DNA of 24,048 bases, from the NCBI GenBank assembly GCA_023418595.1, contig JAEZZI010000032.1, forward strand, positions 1 through 24,048, read 5' to 3'. Below are positions 7,957 to 14,968 of this stretch, in pieces (position 1 is the first letter of the stretch; every line of letters starts with the position of its first letter). The notes under the pieces are model-generated. The model ran no database searches, was not told the origin of the DNA, and saw nothing but the letters and a program-made list of their open reading frames with translations. The DNA is from Pseudomonadota bacterium (lineage in GTDB: Bacteria > Pseudomonadota > Alphaproteobacteria > Sphingomonadales > Sphingomonadaceae). The position numbers and the translations under genes are program-made.

Positions 7957-8181
7957 ACCCATCCCCGTTTGAACATACCGCGTCGGGAGCGCGACAGACT
8001 CTGCGGCGAATTTTAAATGAATAACTTGTCCCGCTATGATCCCATGGTGCCAGACGAACGACAGTGATCAAGTCAGAAGGAAATCGAACCACGACACCAT
8101 CACATATGCATTGTCTGATAATCGACCGCTGACCACTCCTGCGGAAATAGGGTTTAAGACCGAAGGGCTGCCTTACAAAAT

Positions 8182-8212
8182 GACCCCGCGTTGTACGTGC
8201 CAACGCAGGGTC
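8182..8212 (-). terminator. Strong hairpin, probable minus-strand terminator
   Basis: GACCCCGCGTTG (8182-8193) pairs with CAACGCAGGGTC (8201-8212) with one mismatch and a 7-nt loop. On the minus strand it is followed by ATTTTGT. It lies about 137 nt past the stop of the DUF2383 gene and could end that operon, or back up the nearer hairpin. Confidence 0.5.
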
Positions 8213-8299
8213 AGAAACGCGTGGTTTTCACGCACGCGCTAGGGTCGCGTGCTCATTGTATCACTTGCGGCTCCGATTCGGAACCGAAACTAAATTAAG

Positions 8300-8320
8300 G
8301 CACCTTAGCGAGTTAGGTGC
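8300..8320 (-). terminator. Hairpin just after the DUF2383 stop
   Basis: GCACCT and AGGTGC form a 6-bp stem with a 9-nt loop, followed on the minus strand by CTTAATTTAG. It begins 28 nt past the stop codon. The stem is short and the T-run broken, so it would be a weak terminator. Confidence 0.35.
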
Positions 8321-8348
8321 ATGACGCCGACGAGTGCATCGTTATTGG

Positions 8349-8801
8349 TTAGCTTTCCAACGCGTGTTTGAGGTCTCGCATCTGGTCGTGACCTTGTTGA
8401 ACCGATCCGTTTGCTTTTTGAACCACAGCAACGGTCTCGATCGACAGGTTGGTGTCACCGATCGCATCGTCGAACTTGGCCTTGATATGATCTTCGCCGC
8501 GCTCGATTTCGTTGACGATCGCCTTCTCGTCCTGGCCGGTGACCTTGGCTTTCAGATCGAGGAACACGCGGTGCGCGCCCGCCAGCACGGTGCCGTCATC
8601 CTCGGGATTGCCACCCAGGCGGCGGACTTCGGCTTGCAGGTCGCCGACGACCTGACGGCGTTCCTTGGCGCGCGCGGTGAACATCGCACCATAACGCTGA
8701 TTCTCGATGTCTTTGGCGGCTTCGGTGTAGCCATCGACGCTGTCGAGCGTGGTGGCGATCAGGGAATTGAGGGTTTTGATGTCGTAATCGCGATCGGCCA
8801 T
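8349..8801 (-). CDS. DUF2383 / PA2169-family four-helix-bundle protein
   Basis: A 150-residue, soluble, almost wholly helical protein. The opening DRDYDIKTLNSLIATTLDSV and the middle block YGAMFTARAKERRQVVGDLQ are typical of DUF2383 (PA2169 family), a ferritin-like four-helix bundle whose biochemical role is not established. I take the ATG at 8801 because GAGGA lies about 11-12 nt upstream; longer frames would run back into the preceding gene. It starts 4 nt past the stop of the BrkB gene, so it is the last gene of a three-gene minus-strand operon. Family members often accompany envelope or general-stress genes, but I found no sigma-factor signature to support stress control here. Confidence 0.88.
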   Translation of the reverse strand: MADRDYDIKTLNSLIATTLDSVDGYTEAAKDIENQRYGAMFTARAKERRQVVGDLQAEVRRLGGNPEDDGTVLAGAHRVFLDLKAKVTGQDEKAIVNEIERGEDHIKAKFDDAIGDTNLSIETVAVVQKANGSVQQGHDQMRDLKHALES

Positions 8802-8805
8802 GGTG

Positions 8806-9984
8806 TTACGCTTTCCTCGAATTATCTTGGGAATCCCCGAACGATCCACGCGCGGCTTGGTCGCGTTGGCTCCAGATTTTTTTCGTGCCCTGCCGCCATG
8901 CGATCAACGTGGCGACGGCGATCAGCGCTATGCCGCTGCCCGACCGCCCGCGTCGCAGCAGCGCGACCCCACCCGACGCCGCGGCAAATGCTACCGGCGG
9001 CAAGCCCATCCCGGTAACGGTCGCCACCGGCAACTCGGAGTTCGGCACCGTCAGCGGTTCGGTCTGTTCAGTCGACTCGGCGACATCAGCCGCCGACGCC
9101 TCTCCCTCGACCTGGCGTTCGAGTTCGGAATTGATCTCTGCGCCCAGCAAGAACACGAACGCTGACAGCCACAGCCAGGTCAACATGACGATCACCGCAC
9201 TCAGCGAGCCATAGGTGGCGCCGTAATTCCCCCAATTGGCGACATAGATGCCGAACCCGATCGTGCCCGCCAGCCACAAGGCGGTGGCCATCAGCGACCC
9301 CGGCGACAGCCACACCCAGGCGGGTTTCTTTCGCGCCGGTGCAAAGCGATACAGGCACGCCGCCGCCGTCACGACCAGCGCGGCCAGAATGCTGAATCCG
9401 ATCACGCGGATCGCCGCGGTGACGATGTCGGGCGCATTCGGCATCAGCGCCTCGAGGAAACCAAAAAGCGTGGTCTTGGCAATGGCGATCATCGCCATCG
9501 CAACCCCGCCGAGCACGATCGCGAAATAGAGCAGGTTGAGCCGGACGAATCCGCGCGTCTCCGCCTCGTTATAGGCGACGTTCAACCCGGTAACGATGGC
9601 CGACGCCCCCTTGGTTGCACCATAAAGCGCGATGCCCAGCGCCACGACCAGGCCCAGCCCCTGCTTGCCGCTCGACGTCGTCACGACGCCGACAAGCTGG
9701 TCGCCGATGATCGCCGCGGCATCGCGCGGCAGCGTCGCGAACAACGCTTCGAGATCGCGCTGCACCGTCGCGGCATCGGCGATCAGACCATAACTCAGCA
9801 CGATCGCCGCCAGCGACGGAACGATCGCGGCAAAGGCATAGAACGCGATGCCCGCCGCCACCAGCCCGACATTGTCGCGGCCGATTTCTGCCCAGACCCG
9901 CTTGGCGATCGCCAGCCAGCCATCGGCAGGCACCTCGAACGGCGACCGTGCGCCTTCGCCCGCCTTGTGGTTGGCTGCGCTCAT
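8806..9984 (-). CDS. YihY/BrkB (virulence factor BrkB) family inner-membrane protein
   Basis: A 392-residue integral membrane protein. The opening AKRVWAEIGRDNVGLVAAGI followed by AFYAFAAIVP, and the later LWLAGTIGFGIYVANWGNYG and ATYGSLSAVIVMLTWLWLSA, are hallmark YihY/BrkB blocks. About six transmembrane helices occupy residues 40-285; the last helix ends in LLGAEINSELERQ. The C-terminal 100 residues form an acidic linker and then a hydrophobic stretch (GIALIAVATLIAW) with a basic tail. Function is not established for the family; transport has been suggested. The ATG overlaps the stop of the upstream AI-2E gene by 4 nt (ATGA), so translation is probably coupled. DUF2383 follows 4 nt later. 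Confidence 0.92.
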   Translation of the reverse strand: MSAANHKAGEGARSPFEVPADGWLAIAKRVWAEIGRDNVGLVAAGIAFYAFAAIVPSLAAIVLSYGLIADAATVQRDLEALFATLPRDAAAIIGDQLVGVVTTSSGKQGLGLVVALGIALYGATKGASAIVTGLNVAYNEAETRGFVRLNLLYFAIVLGGVAMAMIAIAKTTLFGFLEALMPNAPDIVTAAIRVIGFSILAALVVTAAACLYRFAPARKKPAWVWLSPGSLMATALWLAGTIGFGIYVANWGNYGATYGSLSAVIVMLTWLWLSAFVFLLGAEINSELERQVEGEASAADVAESTEQTEPLTVPNSELPVATVTGMGLPPVAFAAASGGVALLRRGRSGSGIALIAVATLIAWRQGTKKIWSQRDQAARGSFGDSQDNSRKA

Positions 9985-11930
9985 GCCGCTTGCTCGATCA
10001 CTGGCGTTGCGCGTTCCAGTGCGACCTCGACCGCCTGGGTCAGCGACCCGACATAGTGGTCGGCCCCCAGCACGCGCTGGATTTCCTGGTCGGACAGCGC
10101 GGCCTCACCTTCGGGCCAGAGGCCAACCATGATCGGCACGCCGGGCGCCCGCGCGGCGATGCGGCGGACCAGATAGCGCAAGTGCGAAGGCGTGCCGCTG
10201 ACTTCCAGATAGGAAATGCAGATCAGACGAGCATGTTCGATATCGAGTTCGGCGATGCGCGCGCGCGATGCTTCCTCGTGCCGCACCCGGCGCGCGCCGA
10301 ACCCCCGTTTTTCCATAAGTTGCGCCATCATCGCGGTGACCGCATCGTCAAGCACACCGCGGCCCGCCAGGCACAGGATCGCGCCCGGTTCGCGCCATTC
10401 GCCTTGGGCCTCGGGCGGGGCGGTGCTGGCGGTTTCGGCAAAACCGGCATCGCCGCCCTCCACCGGGCTCAGCGGCTTGGCGTCGCCATCGCGGCTGGTC
10501 GATGCGGTATCGTCGGCATCGGCGAGTTCGTCGACCAGCACCTGCATCGACGCGACGATCCGTCCCGCCGTGTCGCGGTCGATGGCGCCGCGGGCTGCAT
10601 CCTGTGCGGCAAGCTTCAAAGCGCCCAGCGCCACTTCGTCGTAATAGGCGGTAAGCGAGCGATCCTCGAGCAGCTTTTCGGCCTGCTCGATCGCCTCGTC
10701 CGGGTCTTCGGCGAGCATCCGCTGGTAAAAGCCCTCAACCGGCGACAAGGCGGGGCGGTCGCCCAGCAGTACGTCTAGAAATTCGAGCGCGGGGATGTGC
10801 CGCCCCATCACCACCAGGCACAGCGTCAGCGGCATCGACAGCACCAGCCCGACCGGACCCCAGACCCAGGTCCAAAACACCGCCGCCAGCACCACCGACA
10901 ACGGCGACAATCCGGTCGAATGTCCATAGAGCATCGGCTCGATCCCATAGCCGAGCAATGGATCGAGGATCAGGAACAGCACCAACACCCAGATCACCAT
11001 CGTCCAGCCGGGATCGACCCCGGCAGCGACGATCAGCGGCAAAGCGGAGCCGAGCAGCGACCCGACATAGGGCACGAAGCGCAGGATCGCCGCGATGATC
11101 CCCCACAGCGCCGGGACCGGAACTCCGATCAGCCACAGCCCCGCCGTTACCAATATGCCGTAACCGGTATTCACTGCGAGCTGCGACAGGAAATAGCGCG
11201 CCAGCCGCGCCGCGGCATCGTCCATCGCGACGGTCGTTCGGTGGAGGTCCGACGATCCGAACAACCGGATCAGGCGATCGCGCAGATCCTCTCGCTGCAT
11301 CAGGATGAAGATGGCCACGACCAGCACGATGATGAACGTCTGAAACGGTCCTAGAATCGGACTGAGATATTCGCCCACGCGCGACAGCACCGATGGCGTT
11401 TCTGCGACAACGCGCACGGGTAGCGGGTTGGCGGCGCTGGTCGACTGTCGGACCGGTGGCGCTTGCGTGGCGGCGGGCGTTCCATCGGGCGCGTCAGGAC
11501 CGGCAGCGGGCGAGCGTTCGAACCGCGCCAACCCTTCTGCCGCCAATTGCTGCACGCCTGCGATCTTGCGCTCGATCGTCTGGGCATAACGCGGCGCATC
11601 GTCGGCCAGCGATGCCGCCTGCATCCCCACCAGCGTGATGACCCCGCCCAGCGTCCCCAACGCCGACAGCACGGCGAACAGCACCGCCACTCCCTTGGGT
11701 ATGCCCAACCGCCGCAACAGATCGACGATCGGAGACAGCACGAACGATAACAGGATCGCCAGCGTGATCGGGATCAGCACGTCCTTGCCCAGGAATAGGC
11801 CGGCAATGATGACCACCCCGATCGCTAGAGACAACAGACCAGTGATGCCAGGAACTTGCGCGGCGACGACCTGCGCGCCCTGTGGGGTGGACGGCATGGA
11901 TCGTGCGGGCTTCGCCAATGGTTCAGTCAA
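9981..11930 (-). CDS. AI-2E family permease with extra C-terminal domain
   Basis: A 649-residue protein. Residues about 25-375 form the AI-2E (PF01594) membrane domain, starting with LLSLAIGVVIIAGLFLGKDV and including PALWGIIAAILRFVPYVGSL and the later GPVGLVLSMPLTLCLVVMGR. Family members are about 350-400 residues, so this one is far longer. A helical segment (about 380-475) contains YQRMLAEDPDEAIEQAEKLL. After a low-complexity linker, a compact alpha/beta domain (about 510-640) contains ICISYLEVSGTPSHLRYLVR and APGVPIMVGLWPEG, reminiscent of a B12-binding/flavodoxin-like Rossmann fold. The start is TTG at 11930 with GGGGGA 5 nt before it; the ATG at 11897 is an alternative. The actual substrate is unknown: many members are proton-driven antiporters, not AI-2 exporters. 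First gene of the minus-strand operon. Confidence 0.9.
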   Translation of the reverse strand: MTEPLAKPARSMPSTPQGAQVVAAQVPGITGLLSLAIGVVIIAGLFLGKDVLIPITLAILLSFVLSPIVDLLRRLGIPKGVAVLFAVLSALGTLGGVITLVGMQAASLADDAPRYAQTIERKIAGVQQLAAEGLARFERSPAAGPDAPDGTPAATQAPPVRQSTSAANPLPVRVVAETPSVLSRVGEYLSPILGPFQTFIIVLVVAIFILMQREDLRDRLIRLFGSSDLHRTTVAMDDAAARLARYFLSQLAVNTGYGILVTAGLWLIGVPVPALWGIIAAILRFVPYVGSLLGSALPLIVAAGVDPGWTMVIWVLVLFLILDPLLGYGIEPMLYGHSTGLSPLSVVLAAVFWTWVWGPVGLVLSMPLTLCLVVMGRHIPALEFLDVLLGDRPALSPVEGFYQRMLAEDPDEAIEQAEKLLEDRSLTAYYDEVALGALKLAAQDAARGAIDRDTAGRIVASMQVLVDELADADDTASTSRDGDAKPLSPVEGGDAGFAETASTAPPEAQGEWREPGAILCLAGRGVLDDAVTAMMAQLMEKRGFGARRVRHEEASRARIAELDIEHARLICISYLEVSGTPSHLRYLVRRIAARAPGVPIMVGLWPEGEAALSDQEIQRVLGADHYVGSLTQAVEVALERATPVIEQAA

Positions 11931-11979
11931 GATTTTCCCCCACCCAAATATGGCGTCTGGCCCGAACGATCCTGACGGA

Positions 11980-12019
11980 TTTCAGTTCAAAGATGGATTT
12001 TGATTTGAACGAACTGAAA
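11980..12019. repeat. 12-bp inverted repeat upstream of the AI-2E operon
   Basis: TTTCAGTTCAAA (11980-11991) pairs with TTTGAACGAACTGAAA (12004-12019), the latter holding a 4-nt bulge. The repeat lies 50-90 nt upstream of the TTG start of the minus-strand operon, where an operator or 5'-leader hairpin would sit. Its AT-rich, non-terminator character suggests protein binding; no regulator is identifiable. Confidence 0.4.
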
Positions 12020-12074
12020 CGCGAGCCATTAGGCGGGGCACGACCAATTGAGGACGGCTAGCTGACTGCAACGG

Positions 12075-12117
12075 GCTACGCCGCTTCTGATAGGGGGCAA
12101 AGCTGGAAGCGCGTAGC
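12075..12117. repeat. 12-bp hairpin in the divergent intergenic region
   Basis: GCTACGCCGCTTC (12075-12087) pairs with GAAGCGCGTAGC (12106-12117), with one bulged C and an 18-nt loop. No T-run follows on either strand, so it is not a plain terminator. It may be a copy of a dispersed sphingomonad intergenic repeat, or a small structured RNA; I cannot tell from one copy. Confidence 0.4.
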
Positions 12118-12283
12118 GATGACCAAAACTGCGAGACACCGACATTGGCATACACGGCAAAAACAGTCGCGTGCCAGATCTCCAGGTCAAGTGCTATCGA
12201 ACCGACTTGCCTGCCTGCCAACCCTGGGGGCGTGGAAGCACTTCAGCCCCAGCGTTCAAAGAGCGGATTTTAGTTATTATAAC

Positions 12284-12311
12284 TTGACCTGCGCGAGCGA
12301 TGCCGGACAAT
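12284..12311 (+). promoter_or_regulatory. Possible sigma-70 promoter of the chemosensory operon
   Basis: TTGACC (12284-12289) is followed after 16 nt by GACAAT (12306-12311), a plausible -35/-10 pair. It would give a leader of about 235 nt before the GTG I choose for the first cheW. An AAGGAG sequence just downstream (12315-12320) is not followed by a start codon at suitable distance. Confidence 0.28.
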
Positions 12312-12518
12312 CCGAAGGAGAAACGGAACGCTGCCGCTTTTCCGAGTTGGGATGATCAGACTGTCTTCACCGGGAGGCAAAACAGACATCGGTCCTGCTT
12401 GGTTCCCAGTTGCCGGGCAGCCTGATGCTACTGATCTCAACGATATAGTGCTGAGCGTCTTTCGCATCGTAAAGAAATATGTTTTGTGGGATCGAGAATT
12501 TCGGAGAACTTACCCGCC

Positions 12519-12534
12519 GGGCAGGGTATTTGCA
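12519..12534 (+). promoter_or_regulatory. Possible sigma-54 (-24/-12) site
   Basis: GGGCAGG-GTAT-TTGCA matches the TGGCACG-N4-TTGCW consensus at 10 of 12 defined positions, including the essential GG and GC with correct spacing. It would start transcription near 12546, leaving only a few bases before the GTG at 12553, which argues against it. No enhancer-binding activator is encoded in the window. Confidence 0.22.
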
Positions 12535-12552
12535 GGAGCGATCAGAAAAAAC

Positions 12553-13053
12553 GTGTCGCGTGATTTCTTCTTTTGTACGGTTGCTGATCGTAACGTAGGG
12601 ATCGCCGCTGATGCGGTGGCCGTTATCCTACCGATCCTGCCGTTATGGCGCTCGCCCACTTTGCCCGACGCGGTTGCTGGATTTATTGAATTACGCGGAC
12701 GATTTCTGCCGGTACTCGCAACCGCCGTAGTGTTGGGGCTGGAAAACAGGATTCTTGTCGCTCACGGTTTCTCGCATATCATCTGTCCAACTGGGGTGTC
12801 TGCTTCACGACCTTGCCTTTTGGTCGATCGTGTTAATGAACGACGGTCGGTCGATGGGGCAGCAATCGGCGTTGTCGATGCGGCCAACAGTCTGAATGGG
12901 CTCGTGACCGGCGAAATCGCGACCGATGATGGCGTGGCGCATGTGATCGAACTTGACCGTCTGCTTGATCGGTTCGAACGCGAGCGGCTGGGACAGATCA
13001 CCGAAATGGCCCAGCACCGCGCAGCGCGTTGGGCTGAGCGCGCACCGGCGTGA
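12553..13053 (+). CDS. cheW: CheW-like coupling protein (first)
   Basis: About 166 residues forming one CheW/SH3-like coupling domain: FFFCTVADRNVGIAADAVAV, then ILPLWRSPTLPDAVAGFIEL with GRFLPVLATAVVLGLENRI, later CLLVDRVNERRSV and DAANSLNGLVTGEIATDDG. CheW links the receptor signalling tips to the CheA P5 domain. I place the start at GTG 12553, which fits the domain boundary; no good Shine-Dalgarno sequence is visible at the usual distance. A longer frame from ATG 12352 is possible but the added residues look non-homologous. A helical C-terminal tail (about residues 138-166) extends past the coupling fold. The stop overlaps the cheR start (GTGA). In Wsp terms this is the WspB position. Its codons are less GC-biased than those of the genes that follow, with TTA present. 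Confidence 0.8.
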   Translation: MSRDFFFCTVADRNVGIAADAVAVILPILPLWRSPTLPDAVAGFIELRGRFLPVLATAVVLGLENRILVAHGFSHIICPTGVSASRPCLLVDRVNERRSVDGAAIGVVDAANSLNGLVTGEIATDDGVAHVIELDRLLDRFERERLGQITEMAQHRAARWAERAPA

Positions 13054-14438
13054 CGCGCACCCGGCGCGTGCCTACCGCGCTGTCCGCGCACGATCCCACG
13101 TTCGAAGCGCTGAAGGCACGGATTATCGCGCGCACCGGTCATGATTATTACCGCGACAAGGACGATCAGCTGATCGAGCGGATCGCCGAGCGAATGGCGG
13201 CGACCGGACAGGGGTCCGACGCGTATCTCGCGCTGCTCGACGGCGATGCGGGCGCGGACGAATGGGCTGCGCTCGAAAGCGCGATCACAATCAACGAGAC
13301 GTTCTTCTTCCGCTTCGCCGAACAGTTCGACGTGCTGCGCCGCATCCTGCTACCGCGGCTGATCGCGGCGCGCGCCGACGAAAAGCGTCTGCGCATCTGG
13401 AGCGTCGGTTGTTCGACGGGGGCGGAACCCTATTCGATCGCGATCATCCTGACCGACCTGCTGGGCGACGGCATCGCCAACTGGCGCATCACGATTACCG
13501 GCACCGACATCGACCAGGCGGCGCTGACCACCGCACGCGAGGCGCGCTATACCGGCTGGGCGATGCGGACGCTGGGCGAGAATGAGCGCGCCCGGCTGTT
13601 CGATCCCGAAGGGAGCACCTATCGCCTGAAATCGCGCTATCGCGGGCTGGTGCGGTTCGAACGGCACAATATGGTCGATCTGCTTAGTGACAGCGCGGCG
13701 CTGCAATTCGTCGATTTCGACCTGATCCTGTGCCGCAACGTGCTGATCTATTTCAGCCCGCCTATGGCCAAGGCGATGGTCGGCGCGCTTGCTAACCGGT
13801 TGGCAGCGGAGGGACATTTGTTCCTGGGTCATGCCGAATCTAGCCCCGATTTCGCAGAGGTGGCGCGGATCGTCGATCTGGCCGGACTGCTGGTTTACCG
13901 ACGGCCGGACGCGGTGACGGAGGTGAAGGCGGACGTGGCCGAGGTTGCGGAACCCGCCGCGCCCGTCGCGCGTCCGGCCCGGCACCCGATTCCAGGAATT
14001 GCGGGACGCACACCACGCCCTGAGCGTCCTGTCGAAACGCCACCGCCGCCAAGCGGCGTTCCGCTGACCGAACTGCGCGCGGCGCTGGCGGCGGGCGATG
14101 CCGGTCAGGCGCTGAGGCTAGCCGACGAACACACGGCAAGGGTGCCGCGCGATCCGGTGCCGCATTATCTTGGCGCGCTGGGCGCATTGGCATTGGGCGA
14201 AAAGGCCCGCGCCGAACGGGGATTTCGCAACGCGCTCTATCTCGATAACAGGTTCGCGATGGGGCATTATCTCTTGGGACGACATTTGCTGGCCGAGGGT
14301 CGCGCCGACGAAGGCCGTCGCGCGCTGGGCAACGCATTGCGCGCGGTGCGAGACCTGCCCGCCGACGCCGAACTGGTCGAGGGCGACGGGATGACCGCGA
14401 CGATGCTCGCCGATGCAGCGCGGAGTGCGATGGCATGA
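13050..14438 (+). CDS. cheR: CheR-type chemoreceptor methyltransferase with C-terminal TPR
   Basis: A 462-residue S-adenosylmethionine-dependent methyltransferase that methylates receptor glutamates. Visible motifs are NETFFFR (82-88), the SAM-binding GCSTGAEPYS (120-129), TDID (152-155) and CRNVLIYF (228-235). The catalytic part ends near 285. A proline/alanine-rich linker (about 290-335) leads to two or three TPR-like helical pairs (about 338-435: LRAALAAGDAGQALRLADEH, GFRNALYLDNRFAMGHYLLG). A CheR-TPR fusion is the WspC/FrzF layout rather than that of the flagellar CheR. The start codon is GTG, overlapping the upstream cheW stop; the end overlaps the next gene (ATGA). The receptor in this operon lacks a C-terminal CheR-tethering pentapeptide, consistent with recruitment by TPRs instead; that is inference. 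Confidence 0.93.
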   Translation: MTRTRRVPTALSAHDPTFEALKARIIARTGHDYYRDKDDQLIERIAERMAATGQGSDAYLALLDGDAGADEWAALESAITINETFFFRFAEQFDVLRRILLPRLIAARADEKRLRIWSVGCSTGAEPYSIAIILTDLLGDGIANWRITITGTDIDQAALTTAREARYTGWAMRTLGENERARLFDPEGSTYRLKSRYRGLVRFERHNMVDLLSDSAALQFVDFDLILCRNVLIYFSPPMAKAMVGALANRLAAEGHLFLGHAESSPDFAEVARIVDLAGLLVYRRPDAVTEVKADVAEVAEPAAPVARPARHPIPGIAGRTPRPERPVETPPPPSGVPLTELRAALAAGDAGQALRLADEHTARVPRDPVPHYLGALGALALGEKARAERGFRNALYLDNRFAMGHYLLGRHLLAEGRADEGRRALGNALRAVRDLPADAELVEGDGMTATMLADAARSAMA

Positions 14439-14968
14439 GCAAAAAAGGCGACGTGCCCGTTCGGATCGACGGTTTGGACGACGCCGATGTCGCGGCGCTG
14501 CTTGCCGAACGCCAGGCGCGATACGCGACCCCCAACGAACTCGCACAGCGCGAGACGCAGCGGCTGATCCTATGGTCGATCGGCGCAGAACGCTTCGCGC
14601 TGCCGCTGGTCGATGTCGCCGCGGTCGCGCCGATGCCGCGAATTACGCGCGTTCCCGGTGCGGAGTCGCCGCTGATTGGCATATTCGCGCGCGCTGGAAT
14701 CTTGCACAATCTGTTCGATCCCGCTGCCCTGCTCGGCGGGACGCCGACGGGCGAAGGCGACCGCATGGTGCTGATATTGCGCCACGAACGCTGCCTGGCG
14801 CTGGCCATCGACCGCGCGGACGGCACCGAAGACATCGACGCCGCACTTGCGGTTTCGGACACCCTCACACATTTCGTCGCCCGCGACGGCGAACCCGGTT
14901 ACACGCTCGTATCGCTGCCCCACCTTGCCCGGCATCTGCTGGGTGAGGCGGGCAGACTGGAAGGATGA
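14435..14968 (+). CDS. cheW: CheW-like coupling protein (second)
   Basis: A 177-residue protein with a helical N-terminal extension of about 40 residues (VAALLAERQARYATPNELAQ) and then a CheW domain: LILWSIGAERFALPLVDVAA, RITRVPGAESPLIGIFARAG, and a C-terminal strand set ending near VSLPHLARHLLG. It should form the second coupling subunit between the receptor and CheA, the WspD/FrzB position. The domain is somewhat short and lacks the usual GxxxPVxDL block (here GILHNLFDPAALLGG), so it may be a specialised coupler. Overlaps of 4 nt on both sides (ATGA) tie it to cheR and mcp. Confidence 0.88.
   Translation: MSKKGDVPVRIDGLDDADVAALLAERQARYATPNELAQRETQRLILWSIGAERFALPLVDVAAVAPMPRITRVPGAESPLIGIFARAGILHNLFDPAALLGGTPTGEGDRMVLILRHERCLALAIDRADGTEDIDAALAVSDTLTHFVARDGEPGYTLVSLPHLARHLLGEAGRLEG

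Larger units (their letters stand above)
7963..8348. other. Intergenic region with two minus-strand hairpins
   Basis: This 386-base stretch holds no recognisable gene. It contains the two terminator-like hairpins annotated separately at 8182-8212 and 8300-8320, and it must carry the promoter of the small membrane-protein gene. I could not identify that promoter with confidence. Confidence 0.4.
11931..12552. other. Intergenic region between divergent operons
   Basis: This 622-base stretch separates the minus-strand AI-2E operon from the plus-strand chemosensory operon. Both promoters should lie here. It contains two strong hairpins (11980-12019 and 12075-12117), a possible sigma-70 promoter (12284-12311) and a sigma-54-like site (12519-12534). 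A frame runs on upstream of the CheW domain from 12352, but its 67 extra codons resemble no CheW sequence and lower the GC, so I treat them as noncoding. Confidence 0.45.

Noticed and set aside
10459..10742. Phrase LSPVEG occurring twice in the AI-2E protein
   Set aside because: Two short copies in linker sequence; most likely low-complexity coincidence, not a domain repeat.
12325..12348. GGAAC-N16-GTT, a possible EcfG general-stress promoter before the chemosensory operon
   Set aside because: The -10 part is only three bases and lacks the C of CGTT; too weak without supporting context.
12352..12552. N-terminal extension of the first cheW from the ATG at 12352
   Set aside because: The 67 extra residues show no CheW-like pattern and lie in lower-GC sequence with promoter-like elements; the coupling domain starts at the GTG at 12553.
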